A stretch of 64,000 nt of DNA. Origin: Photobacterium obscurum (lineage in GTDB: Bacteria > Pseudomonadota > Gammaproteobacteria > Enterobacterales > Vibrionaceae). Below are positions 33,930-42,626 of this stretch, in pieces. Numbering within the stretch: position 1 is the stretch's first letter; every line of letters starts with the position of its first letter. The stretch is taken from positions 114,959 to 178,958 of the forward strand of contig NZ_JAKRRW010000010.1 of assembly GCF_026191635.1 (NCBI RefSeq), written 5' to 3'. Under the pieces are notes generated by a model, which was not told the DNA's origin, ran no database searches, and saw nothing but the letters and a program-made list of their open reading frames with translations. Made by a program: the position numbers and the translations under genes.

Positions 33930-34585
33930 AAATACTAGTCGTCGAAGATGAAATCACGCTGGGAGAGCAGATTGTGAGTGGCCTAGAGCAAAGTGGCTGG
34001 GTCGCTGAACTATCTTCTGATGGCATTGATGCCCTATATCGAGCCACATCAGAGCCTTGGGATGCGATTGTTCTTGACCTTGGCCTGCCAAAGCTTGATG
34101 GCCTCACGGTGCTTAAGGGGATCCGTGACGAGAACGTAAATACCCCGGTTGTGATTCTGAGTGCCCGAAACGAACTCACCCAGCGTGTCGAAGGCTTGAA
34201 TGCCGGTGCAGATGACTACCTAACCAAACCGTTCCAGATGGTAGAACTTATTGCCCGCTTACGTGCTCAATTACGCCGTTCAAGCGGCAATGCTTCACCA
34301 ATCATCCAGGCCAGCGGCATAAGCCTAGATACACGCACCTCAAAAGTTCTGTATCAGGGGGAGGCAGTAGATCTAACCGCCTTGGAATTCAAAGTGCTGT
34401 CTTACATGATGCATAACTCAGACAAGGTGATTTCACGCAGCGAGTTAGTCGAACATATTTACAAGCAGGATTTTGATCGCGATTCCAACACCATTGAAGT
34501 TTTTATCGGCCGCATACGCCGGAAAATTGGTGGCGACGTGATCAAAACGGTTCGAGGACTCGGATACCGCATCAATGCCAATTAA
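33926..34585 (+). CDS. OmpR-family response regulator (CarR/VprA-like)
   Basis: The receiver domain has the acidic residues E7-D8, phosphoacceptor D51 (VLDLGLPKLDG) and switch residues near K101 (YLTKPF). The C-terminal winged helix (about 125-219) is of OmpR/PhoB type (SRSELVEHIYKQDFDRDSNTIEVFIGRIRRKIG). The length of 219 residues is usual. It overlaps the PepSY gene and the kinase gene. The PepSY-regulator-kinase order and sequence suggest the Vibrio CarRS/VprAB system, which governs envelope modification and polymyxin tolerance in V. cholerae. Orthology is inferred, so I do not give it the symbol. Confidence 0.88.
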   Translation: MKILVVEDEITLGEQIVSGLEQSGWVAELSSDGIDALYRATSEPWDAIVLDLGLPKLDGLTVLKGIRDENVNTPVVILSARNELTQRVEGLNAGADDYLTKPFQMVELIARLRAQLRRSSGNASPIIQASGISLDTRTSKVLYQGEAVDLTALEFKVLSYMMHNSDKVISRSELVEHIYKQDFDRDSNTIEVFIGRIRRKIGGDVIKTVRGLGYRINAN

Positions 34586-35912
34586 TGCACGCGCAAAACA
34601 CTTGCCAAGCCTTCGCAGTCGCCTATTACTTGCGGCGACTGTATGGCTATTTATCATTACCTTGGCCGCCGGGTATGTGGTACCTAGCTTTATCAAAAGC
34701 TACCTCATCGATCAGGAGAAACAGCAGCTTTACTTATACCTAGATGAGTTAACAGGTCTTGCCGATGTCGATTCAACCGGTAAGCTATCACTGCCTAGCA
34801 AACTCTCTAACCCTCGCTTTCAATCACCCTATAGTGGTTTGTATTGGGCATTAAGCGTCAACGACACTCAAATTCGCTCACGCTCGTTATGGGACACCCA
34901 AATCTCCGGTAATGAGGAAGACGGCTATATAGGCCCTAACGAACAATCACTACTGGTGGTCAAACGAAAATTTTTCCTCCCGGAAATCGATGAGCCTGTG
35001 GAACTTGCCATTGCCGCAAACCAGGACAAATTAGTGGCAACCTTACAGCAGCTCACGCATGGCCTGTGGATCATCCTCCTAACCATGGCTATTGGTATTC
35101 TGGTCTTGACCTGGCTGCAAGTCAGTTGGTCACTTTGGCCGCTAAGAAAGCTGCAAAATAACCTAAAGAAAGTCCGAGAAGGACAATCTACCGAGCTTAC
35201 TGGATTCTACCCTGCCGAAATTCGTCCAGTCATTGATGACTTGAACGCTCTTCTATTTCATTATCAGGAGCTACTCGAAAGGGCGAGAAACCATGCCGGA
35301 AACCTTTCGCACGCATTAAAAACCCCAATTGCGGTGTTGAACAATGAAGTCGGATTACTGGATGAGAACACAAAACAAAAATTATCTCCGCCTTTACTTC
35401 AATTACAACAACATATCGATTATCACTTAGGTCGAGCAAGAATGGCAGGAGCCGCCAATATCCTAGCGGCAAAAACTGCGCCCTCGACACGTGTCGACGC
35501 CATTTCTCTCGCGATGGATAAAGTCTATGCTAATCGCGGAGTGGTCTTGGTCAATGAATTAGACAGCGAGCTCAATGTTGCCGTTGAGAAGCGCGACCTC
35601 GATGAAATCATCGGAAACCTGATTGAGAACAGCTATAAATGGTCGAAGAGTCTGATCCGTGTACACCAGTCTGACACTAACTCACAGCAGGTTTCGATCA
35701 TCATCGAAGATGATGGCCCAGGTATTGATAAAAGTAAGTACGAATCGGTATTAAAACGTGGTGTTCGCCTCGACGAAAGCACCCCCGGTACTGGTTTAGG
35801 TCTTAACATTGTTAGCGAGCTAGCACATAGCTATCGTGGGAGTCTCACCTTAAGCAACAGTGCCCTAGGAGGCTTGAAAGCTGAACTTGTTTTGCCTCTG
35901 CCCCGCAATTAA
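34575..35912 (+). CDS. Sensor histidine kinase (CarS/VprB-like)
   Basis: The inner membrane kinase partners the preceding response regulator. Two membrane spans are visible: residues about 14-36 (SRLLLAATVWLFIITLAAGYVV) and about 157-178 (GLWIILLTMAIGILVLTW). They bracket a periplasmic sensor of about 120 residues. HAMP-like residues follow, then the dimerisation helix with phosphoacceptor H246 (LSHALKTPIAV), and the catalytic domain with N box (NLIENSYKW), G1 (DDGPGID) and G2 (GTGLGLNIV). The length of 445 residues and PhoQ-like plan are intact. It overlaps the regulator gene by 11 bases. Confidence 0.9.
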   Translation: MPINARAKHLPSLRSRLLLAATVWLFIITLAAGYVVPSFIKSYLIDQEKQQLYLYLDELTGLADVDSTGKLSLPSKLSNPRFQSPYSGLYWALSVNDTQIRSRSLWDTQISGNEEDGYIGPNEQSLLVVKRKFFLPEIDEPVELAIAANQDKLVATLQQLTHGLWIILLTMAIGILVLTWLQVSWSLWPLRKLQNNLKKVREGQSTELTGFYPAEIRPVIDDLNALLFHYQELLERARNHAGNLSHALKTPIAVLNNEVGLLDENTKQKLSPPLLQLQQHIDYHLGRARMAGAANILAAKTAPSTRVDAISLAMDKVYANRGVVLVNELDSELNVAVEKRDLDEIIGNLIENSYKWSKSLIRVHQSDTNSQQVSIIIEDDGPGIDKSKYESVLKRGVRLDESTPGTGLGLNIVSELAHSYRGSLTLSNSALGGLKAELVLPLPRN

Positions 35913-35929
35913 ACCAAACCGTCTAACAT

Positions 35930-35957
35930 AAAAAATGCAGCCATTGCTGCATTTTTT
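35930..35957. terminator. Bidirectional terminator after the two-component operon
   Basis: AAAAAATGCAGC and GCTGCATTTTTT pair around CATT. The flanking genes converge here. Confidence 0.88.
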
Positions 35958-35975
35958 ATCAGTTAAACGTGATAC

Positions 35976-36215
35976 TCACACTGGCCAAAATGTCAGGTTA
36001 ACGATCCTCACTACAACCCCAACCACGAAACAACTGACACCCAGGCGGTACCATTTATATTCCGCAGTATCCATAGCAACACGTTTGTAGAACATTTTCA
36101 CTACCCCTGACCAGTCATGGGTTCGTTTTCCATACTGAAAGACACTCTTGGTAATAAACAGCAACCCGGACACAATCAAAACAATTTCTGCAAAATTCAT
36201 CGTGGTTTCCAGCAT
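35976..36215 (-). CDS. Small two-helix membrane protein of unknown function
   Basis: A 79-residue protein with two hydrophobic spans (FAEIVLIVSGLLFITKSVF and LGVSCFVVGVVVRIVNLTF) joined by a polar loop of about 30 residues. The ATG at 36215 is chosen because AAGGAG lies 5 bases upstream. A frame extension to 36239 would begin before this ribosome site. I do not recognise the family. It could be a small envelope or stress protein. Confidence 0.65.
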   Translation of the reverse strand: MLETTMNFAEIVLIVSGLLFITKSVFQYGKRTHDWSGVVKMFYKRVAMDTAEYKWYRLGVSCFVVGVVVRIVNLTFWPV

Positions 36216-36240
36216 GACTTCTCCTTTCCTAGCTGTCATT

Positions 36241-36290
36241 CATACCCAAACGACTTCAAAATGCAGCATCAACGAGAATGACTGGGTATA
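36241..36290. repeat. Short copy of an intergenic repeat family
   Basis: About 50 bases bounded by CATACCCA and TGGGTATA, close to inverted ends. The sequence is related along its length to the left end of the 281-bp element at 44409-44689, with shared blocks CCCAAAC and CGAGAATGACTGGGT. It appears to be a solo or deleted copy. Confidence 0.65.
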
Positions 36291-36547
36291 AACTAATATC
36301 AACATAGCGAATCAGCGATATTTCACAATTAGACCAAAGTGGAAAGAAGGAAAGAGTCAATGTTATGCCAACAATTACAATCCTTTTCTTACTTCCTTCA
36401 AAGGAAGGCAACCATAATTCGTTATAGTACTTAAGGTAGGTTAAGAGGAAACCTAGCCATCTGAAAACAACAGATAATTGTACCGATTAGGGTGCCTTTC
36501 GTGTAGAATCCAGCCCCCGGAATTTTCAAGAACGATATCGAGGCGAT
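36291..36547. other. Leader region of the ABC-class ATPase gene
   Basis: About 257 AT-rich bases between the short repeat and the ATPase gene. They must contain its promoter. No operator or terminator stands out. Confidence 0.35.
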
Positions 36548-38194
36548 ATGCAATTACTCGAAGCCAAATTACATAAAATTGACCGTCATAATTACCGCAG
36601 CTACTCAAGTCTGCGTGGAGAATATCAATTCGTTGACTTCGACTTTTATATCGATTCGACACAAGCTGATCCCTTTGCGCCAGCCTCTCGCGTCCGCGCC
36701 CGCCGCAAGTGGTCTTTAACCGATCTTGAATGGTTAAAAGAGCAGTCAGTCGATTACCAGCGTGCTGCACGTGATTTTATTGCACGCCAATTCGCTGATT
36801 TAGCACAACAAATCAATGAAATTCAGATTGATCGTCCGGGTCAGGCTGTCCTTGATCGCACTGCCGTTGTTTTTGATGATGATGCTATCGAGCTTCGCTT
36901 CCGCATTAACCTACCAGCTGACGGCCGCACCATTATCGCCAAGAAGACAGCGAATCTGCTGACCTTCACCATGCCAAAGATCATTCGCCGTGCAACCATT
37001 GCCCGCGAATTACCATTGGATGAAATGAAACGCCATTGTGAAACAATTGAAGATCAGGTTGCACTTCGTCGACAACTTAAAGACAAAGGCCTAATGGCTT
37101 TCGTTGCCGATGAAAGTATTCTTCCTCGTCTGGCTGGTAACAGTGATCTGCCAATGGCTGACGCCGTTCCTTTCGTCAGCCCAGAAAGTCTAGCCGTTGA
37201 GCTGGAAGCCCCGCACAAAGGTACGGTTCGCGGTATGGGCGTGCCAGTAGGCATCACCATGATTGTCGGCGGTGGTTTCCACGGTAAATCAACCCTGCTA
37301 AATGCCATTGAGAATTCAGTTTACGATCATATTCCTGGCGATGGCCGTGAATACATCGTTTCTGACGATACGGCCTCCAAGATCCGAGCGGAAGATGGTC
37401 GCTGTGTCCACAACGTTGACCTCACGCCATACATCAGCAACCTACCGATGGGCAAAGATACCAGTGCCTTCAGTACTCAAAATGCATCGGGTTCCACTTC
37501 ACAGGCATCTTGGCTGCAAGAATCGATTGAATCAGGCTCTAAAGCGCTGCTAATTGACGAAGATACGTCGGCATCAAACTTCATGATCCGTGATGAACGC
37601 ATGCAGGCGCTGATCGCGAAAAATGATGAGCCAATCACACCGCTTGTAGATCGTATATCGCTGTTACGTGATCAGCTTGATATCTCTGTACTGCTTGTTA
37701 TGGGCGGCTCAGGCGATTATCTCGATGTAGCCGACACCGTGATCCAAATGCACAACTACGAGGCTGTCGACGTTACGGCAAAAGCACGCGAAGTCGTAGC
37801 AACTCACCCTACCCGTCGTCAGTTGGAAGGTTCAGAAGAGATCAAGCGTCCACGTACCCGCAAGGTTAACCGCTCGGCGCTGCAGACCATGCTGGAAGAC
37901 GGTAAGTTCCGAATTCAGGTTAAAAGCAAATCATCTTTACGTTTTGGACGTGAGTTTATTGACCTGCAGGCACTGGAGCAGGTTGCCGATGCCAGCCAGC
38001 TAAATGCTGTCGGTTGGCTATGGTTCCAGTTAGCGCAAAGTAAAGGCTGGGAGAAGAATCCGAGCAAAGCGTTTGCCCAGATGCTGCATGATGAGTGGTT
38101 CCGCATGATGCCGAACTATGGTGATCTTGCCAAACCACGAGTGATCGAGGTAATGGCGGTTCTAAATCGCATGCGAGCGGCTGAATTTAAGTAG
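36548..38194 (+). CDS. ABC-class P-loop ATPase of unknown function (PF09818 family)
   Basis: A soluble protein of 548 residues with a single ATPase domain in the centre. Walker A is GGGFHGKST (about residues 239-247). SGSTSQASWLQESIESG is the signature-like segment, and KALLIDEDTSASNFM holds the Walker B aspartate-glutamate. LLVMGGSGDYLDVADTV follows. This is the family annotated as a predicted ATPase of the ABC class. It lacks membrane spans, so it is not a transporter, and its substrate is unknown. It is a single gene with a clear terminator and an intact frame. Confidence 0.88.
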   Translation: MQLLEAKLHKIDRHNYRSYSSLRGEYQFVDFDFYIDSTQADPFAPASRVRARRKWSLTDLEWLKEQSVDYQRAARDFIARQFADLAQQINEIQIDRPGQAVLDRTAVVFDDDAIELRFRINLPADGRTIIAKKTANLLTFTMPKIIRRATIARELPLDEMKRHCETIEDQVALRRQLKDKGLMAFVADESILPRLAGNSDLPMADAVPFVSPESLAVELEAPHKGTVRGMGVPVGITMIVGGGFHGKSTLLNAIENSVYDHIPGDGREYIVSDDTASKIRAEDGRCVHNVDLTPYISNLPMGKDTSAFSTQNASGSTSQASWLQESIESGSKALLIDEDTSASNFMIRDERMQALIAKNDEPITPLVDRISLLRDQLDISVLLVMGGSGDYLDVADTVIQMHNYEAVDVTAKAREVVATHPTRRQLEGSEEIKRPRTRKVNRSALQTMLEDGKFRIQVKSKSSLRFGREFIDLQALEQVADASQLNAVGWLWFQLAQSKGWEKNPSKAFAQMLHDEWFRMMPNYGDLAKPRVIEVMAVLNRMRAAEFK

Positions 38195-38220
38195 CGTTAC
38201 ATTATAAATTTGCTGACACC

Positions 38221-38252
38221 AAAAGGCGACCATATGGTCGCCTTTGCTTTTT
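38221..38252 (+). terminator. Terminator after the ABC-class ATPase gene
   Basis: AAAGGCGACC and GGTCGCCTTT pair perfectly around ATAT, with a T-rich tail ending in TTTTT. The following chemoreceptor gene is convergent, so it may serve both. Confidence 0.88.
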
Positions 38253-38274
38253 AGGTTTTAATGCTTGGGCTTGT

Positions 38275-40152
38275 TTAACTCAGCTTAAACTGGGCCACAA
38301 TACGTGCCAGCTGGGCATTGGCAGCAGCCAGTGCCTGCGCGCTGTCAACAGCACTTTCCGAGTTAGAGGACAGCTCGGAAACCATTTCACTGATTGCGGA
38401 CATATTGCGACTAATCTCAACCGAGACAGAGCTCTGCTCTTCTGCCGCAGTAGCAATCTGGTTACTGATGTCATTGATTTCCTCAACCGAGTTATTCATC
38501 GTATCCAGGCTAGTATGAACTTGCTCAGTATCAGTTGCCGTCTGACGACATTTTTGCTTGGTCTTATCCATCGCAGCAACCACGGTTTCTGAACCAGAAG
38601 TCAATTTGGCCAGCATCTCGGCAATTTCGGCTGTACTCTGCTGGGTTCGACCGGCAAGGGCACGGACTTCATCAGCGACGACAGCAAACCCCCGGCCTTG
38701 CTCACCAGCTCGGGCGGCCTCTATCGCGGCATTGAGTGCCAGCAGATTAGTCTGCTCAGCGATCCCACCGATCACCGTCAGCACAGAATTAATCTGTTGG
38801 GTATCTTCATTCATATTGTGAATGTGACTTTCCATGCTTTCAACCTCCTCGACCAACGAGTTAACCCCTGCTACAGCCTGTCCAACTGCAGATTTTGATG
38901 TCTGAGCTTCCTGATTGGCTTCCTGGGTATAACCAGCCGCCTGCGAGGCACTTTGGGCGACAGTACTTGCAGTCGAACTCATTTCTTCTACTGCAGTCAC
39001 GACCTGCTCGGTTTCAGCGGTGTGAGACTGCAATATGGTATTGTTGAGCTCGGCTTGGTTATGGAGCTGGCTGATCCCACCAGAAATATGTTGGGTGGCC
39101 TGCATAACTTCCAGCATCATATGCTGCAGGTTATTGACAAAGGTATTAACGCCTTCTGCAATTTGCCCCAAATCATCACTGCTATTGACTGTGAGACGGC
39201 GGGTCAAATCACCATTCCCCTGTGATAGATCGACGATAGTCTCCTTCAAAGCGACGATAGGTTGATACAATCGGTTAAGCAATAGGACAACAACCGTTAC
39301 ACCTATCAAGATAGATAGCAATAAAGCAACGATCCCGCTATTGAGCGCCTTATCTACTTCAGCATATGCCACTGACTTATCCACACTAATGAAGATGTAC
39401 CACTGGTTATCACCCAATAGTTGAATCGTGTTGAAAAAAGCAACCCGCTCACTACCATTCCGCTCGTACTCAGCACTACCACTTGTCTGACCGATGATTT
39501 GCTGCCGCAGCTCAGAAACATTGAAATCGCTCCCTGCAGGCATCTCAGGATCAGTAGAGGCAAGAGGTACAAAATTCCTGTCGAGGATCATAGCAACGGC
39601 ACCAGGAAATTGAATTTCCTCGACAGTATGCTGGATCGTTTCTATGGTAATATCACCAAGCACTACCCCGTTATCTATCGGGCTAGCAATACTGACCATA
39701 GGTTTTTTTGTATAGAAGTCATTGTAAATGTCAGTCAGGATCGTATGGTCGGCACTGCGGGCATCTTTATACCAGTCCCTCGTTCTAGGGTCATATTCGT
39801 TCGCCTCTGAAACACCGCCTTCGCTATAAGAGCCGCCATGTTCGTATCCAGCTGTGAAACTGGCTAGCTTTGCCGCTTCAGTAAGCAACCTGGCTGTCGC
39901 AACCATTTCAGCATCGGGATGATACTCATTAAAAAACTTGGTAGAACTTTCCACCACCGATATTTTTTGCTGTATCCAAGACTCTATCTTTTGCTTGGCT
40001 TCATCAGCAAGGAGAGTTGAAAGGTGATTGATACTGGCTGTTTTGTCATCGCGAAATTGAATATAGGAATAAAAGTTAGTAGCAATTAGTATCAGTGAAA
40101 TTAATATGGCTATTGTGGTAATAATTCTAGCCTTAAAGCCAAACTTGCTCAT
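38275..40152 (-). CDS. Methyl-accepting chemotaxis protein with dCache domain, predicted amino-acid sensor
   Basis: A 625-residue chemoreceptor. It has an N-terminal membrane helix (about 9-31), a periplasmic dCache_1 domain (about 35-270), a second span ([20 protein letters not shown]), a HAMP domain and a long cytoplasmic signalling coiled coil. The coiled coil carries the receptor hairpin with [20 protein letters not shown] and [11 protein letters not shown]. The sensor carries YDPRTRDWY, then IYND and LGDI, which fit the published amino-acid-binding pattern of dCache receptors (Y, R, W, Y, Y-x-D and a distal D). It should therefore detect amino acids, though the actual ligand is inference. 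Confidence 0.93.
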   Translation of the reverse strand: MSKFGFKARIITTIAILISLILIATNFYSYIQFRDDKTASINHLSTLLADEAKQKIESWIQQKISVVESSTKFFNEYHPDAEMVATARLLTEAAKLASFTAGYEHGGSYSEGGVSEANEYDPRTRDWYKDARSADHTILTDIYNDFYTKKPMVSIASPIDNGVVLGDITIETIQHTVEEIQFPGAVAMILDRNFVPLASTDPEMPAGSDFNVSELRQQIIGQTSGSAEYERNGSERVAFFNTIQLLGDNQWYIFISVDKSVAYAEVDKALNSGIVALLLSILIGVTVVVLLLNRLYQPIVALKETIVDLSQGNGDLTRRLTVNSSDDLGQIAEGVNTFVNNLQHMMLEVMQATQHISGGISQLHNQAELNNTILQSHTAETEQVVTAVEEMSSTASTVAQSASQAAGYTQEANQEAQTSKSAVGQAVAGVNSLVEEVESMESHIHNMNEDTQQINSVLTVIGGIAEQTNLLALNAAIEAARAGEQGRGFAVVADEVRALAGRTQQSTAEIAEMLAKLTSGSETVVAAMDKTKQKCRQTATDTEQVHTSLDTMNNSVEEINDISNQIATAAEEQSSVSVEISRNMSAISEMVSELSSNSESAVDSAQALAAANAQLARIVAQFKLS

Positions 40153-40710
40153 TACGAATCCTTGTGTCTGGATTTTTGTACTATTTAATTAAATTGCTGC
40201 AAATTGCTTTACACGCTTAGCCTATCTGCAGCACCAGGGTTATAAGAAAACCCTTAATTCTTATAAAATAAAGAGGCCGCAGATAATATGGGGGATTTAT
40301 GACGCTTTTGTGACAATATAGCTGGTCAGATATCTAACCTCACTCAGTTCAAACTACACAAAATAATAATTAAATCTTTTAAATCATTAGATTAAAAAAT
40401 CAACTCTCATTCAATGCCTCTAACTATCTGACTATCTGACTATCTAGATTGGTGTAATTATCAATACCATCCCCCTTATCAATAAAAACCAGCCCCTCAC
40501 CACAGGATATATGTAGAAACAAATTGAATGAACTCAACTGATGACTGCAGGGTTTGGATATCTCTAATCAACACTCCCAATCGTACACATAATGTTGAAA
40601 AGCGCCCAAATAACTGGTCACCCATCACAATCACACCAACTCACCAGATATGCACTTAATTTAGTACTAGAATTATTTTACTCGCAAGAGGTCTAATAAG
40701 GAGAGTAAAA
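40153..40710. other. AT-rich gap between the chemoreceptor and lipase genes
   Basis: About 560 bases without a convincing ORF, containing divergent promoters. A short tandem run of three ACTATCTG units lies at 40423-40446. A clear ribosome site (AAGGAGAG) sits just before the lipase start. I see nothing else that I can support. Confidence 0.45.
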
Positions 40711-41652
40711 TTGAAACGTCTCACCACAATTCTAATCATTTGGCTATTTTCTTTTACCTGTCAAGCAGGTACCAGTACTAACGGAATAAACCAAGAAGGA
40801 TATACCAAGACTAAATACCCTATTGTGCTCGTTCACGGCTTATTTGGCTTTGATTCATTGGCGGGCATGGACTATTTCTACGGTATTCCGCAAGCACTTA
40901 CAAAGAGCGGTGCAAACGTCTATGTTGCCCAGATTTCCGCCACCAACAGTACCGAAGTACGTGGTGAGCAACTTCTCACACAGATACAAGAGGTTTTGGC
41001 CGTTACCGGAGCCGAAAAAGTTAACCTGATAGGCCACAGCCACGGTGGTCCAACAACACGATATGTCGCCTCTGTGGCACCTGAATTGGTTGCCTCGGTT
41101 ACCAGCATCGGCGGCGTAAACAAAGGCTCCCATATTGCTGATCTTACCCGCAACACCGTTCCTGAAGGCTCCCTACCAGAAGGCGTTGCCGTCAAGCTTG
41201 CAGAAGGGTTAACAACGCTAATCAATCTACTGTCAGGTGGTAGTCACCTACCCCAGGATCCCCTTGCATCGCTTGATGCCCTGACCACAGAAGGTCTAAC
41301 GAAATTCAACCAAAAATACCCAGAAGGCGTACCTACCAGCTACTGTGGTGAGGGTGAGTTTCTTGCTGACAACGGCGTCTATTATTATTCATGGACAGGA
41401 ACTAGCAACTTTACCAATCTTCTAGACCCTACCGATGGAGCGATGGTCATACTCGGACTGGCTTTTGATGAGCCAAATGACGGCCTTGTCGGACAGTGCA
41501 GCACTCATCTTGGCAAGGTGATCCGAGACGACTACAAAATGAACCACCTCGATGAAATTAACGGTATGTTAGGTATCACCCACTTGTTCGAAACTGCACC
41601 GACAACCCTTTATCGTCAACACGCAAACCGTCTGCAACAGCAAGGACTATAG
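40711..41652 (+). CDS. lipA: Secreted triacylglycerol lipase LipA
   Basis: An extracellular lipase of family I that hydrolyses triacylglycerols. It starts with TTG at 40711, supported by AAGGAGAG at the right distance. A signal peptide follows (residues 1-19, ending CQA). The catalytic serine is S110 in GHSHGG. The acid and histidine probably lie in EPNDGLVG and MNHLDEI, with the usual calcium-site aspartates around them. Two cysteines (TSYCGEG, GQCSTHLG) should form the family's disulfide. The length of 313 residues is typical. The next gene encodes the dedicated foldase, so this lipase should need assisted folding before type II secretion. Confidence 0.92.
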   Translation: MKRLTTILIIWLFSFTCQAGTSTNGINQEGYTKTKYPIVLVHGLFGFDSLAGMDYFYGIPQALTKSGANVYVAQISATNSTEVRGEQLLTQIQEVLAVTGAEKVNLIGHSHGGPTTRYVASVAPELVASVTSIGGVNKGSHIADLTRNTVPEGSLPEGVAVKLAEGLTTLINLLSGGSHLPQDPLASLDALTTEGLTKFNQKYPEGVPTSYCGEGEFLADNGVYYYSWTGTSNFTNLLDPTDGAMVILGLAFDEPNDGLVGQCSTHLGKVIRDDYKMNHLDEINGMLGITHLFETAPTTLYRQHANRLQQQGL

Positions 41653-41654
41653 CA

Positions 41655-42527
41655 ATGAAAAAGATCGCACTTGTTTTACTGTGTGTAGTCGGGACAGCAT
41701 GTGCGGTCTTTTACTATCACATCATGACAACCGATGAGTCCGATATTCAGGTCGCTTCGCAACAGGATACGAAAATCGACAATGAATCTTCCCGAGATAC
41801 ATTCGAATACTTTCTTTCTGGCTTTGGCGAGGCTGACCTGGATACCCTGAAACAACACTTCCAAACGTATAATGATCAGCAAGCCAATGCCTACCAACTA
41901 GACACCGACCTATTCGAAAAACTCATTCAATACAAAGCCGCACTGCAAACATTAGAACCTTTAGCATTCGAGCAGCTCGACATTGATTCGCTTCAGCAAT
42001 TAAACGACCAAATAATCTCGTTGCAGCTTCGCTTTTTTAGCCAGGAAGAACAAGCAAAGCTGTTTGCAGAGGAAAACCAGCTGCGCGACTTGGCACTTAA
42101 ACAGCTCAAGCTAAAACAGCAAGCCACCAGCGAAGAAGACTTCCAGAATCAATGGCAGCAAGAAATCGACGACTTACCACCTGAGCTACAAAAGAGTTAT
42201 CAAAATGCCCAACTGCTTTCACGTCTGCAAAGTACCAAGATAATGAATTCGCAAGAGCGTTTCCTGGCTAACCAGGAACTCGTAGGAACAGATGCTGCAA
42301 ATCGGCTTGAGGTATTGGCAGAGAAGCGCACTGCTTTTAAACAGAAACTAACGCAATACCTTGAGCAACGTGCGGAAATTAAAGCCGATCTGAATCTAAA
42401 CATTGACGAGCAGCAAGAGGCTATTGGTGAGCTGAGAAAAACATCGTTCTCAGCAACACAGCAGCGACGCATCCTGGCTCTGGAATCTATCCACGATGAC
42501 CAAATTGCCGTAGACAGTAATGGGTAA
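41655..42527 (+). CDS. lipB: Lipase-specific foldase (lipase chaperone)
   Basis: A membrane-anchored periplasmic chaperone that folds the lipase encoded 2 bases upstream. The N-terminal helix (about residues 4-23) anchors it in the inner membrane. The family motif Rx1x2FDY(F/C)L(S/T)A is present in slightly changed form as RDTFEYFLSGFGE (residues 47-59). The rest is mostly helical, in keeping with the many-helix clamp that wraps around the lipase. The length of 290 residues is standard. It is cotranscribed with lipA and ends at a strong terminator. Confidence 0.92.
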   Translation: MKKIALVLLCVVGTACAVFYYHIMTTDESDIQVASQQDTKIDNESSRDTFEYFLSGFGEADLDTLKQHFQTYNDQQANAYQLDTDLFEKLIQYKAALQTLEPLAFEQLDIDSLQQLNDQIISLQLRFFSQEEQAKLFAEENQLRDLALKQLKLKQQATSEEDFQNQWQQEIDDLPPELQKSYQNAQLLSRLQSTKIMNSQERFLANQELVGTDAANRLEVLAEKRTAFKQKLTQYLEQRAEIKADLNLNIDEQQEAIGELRKTSFSATQQRRILALESIHDDQIAVDSNG

Positions 42528-42559
42528 CAGCTGGTTTCCCCTATACTGCGAAAATACAA

Positions 42560-42591
42560 AAACAGCGGGTAACCAAGGTTACCCGCTGTTT
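42560..42591. terminator. Strong bidirectional terminator after the lipase operon
   Basis: AAACAGCGGGTAACC and GGTTACCCGCTGTTT pair perfectly over 15 bp with an AA loop. The neighbouring chemoreceptor gene is convergent. Confidence 0.92.
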
Positions 42592-42626
42592 ACTGTTTTA
42601 CCGTCAATAATTCGCGACAAGCTTTG

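Noticed and set aside
31106..38194. Search for a defence island or phage-related system around the ligase and ABC-class ATPase
   Set aside because: The ligase is exported and the genes stand in separate transcription units with different neighbours. No nuclease, toxin, integrase or transposase gene is present.
40423..40446. Three tandem ACTATCTG units taken as a CRISPR-like or VNTR array
   Set aside because: Only three short copies without spacers in an AT-rich gap. This is too little to support any system.
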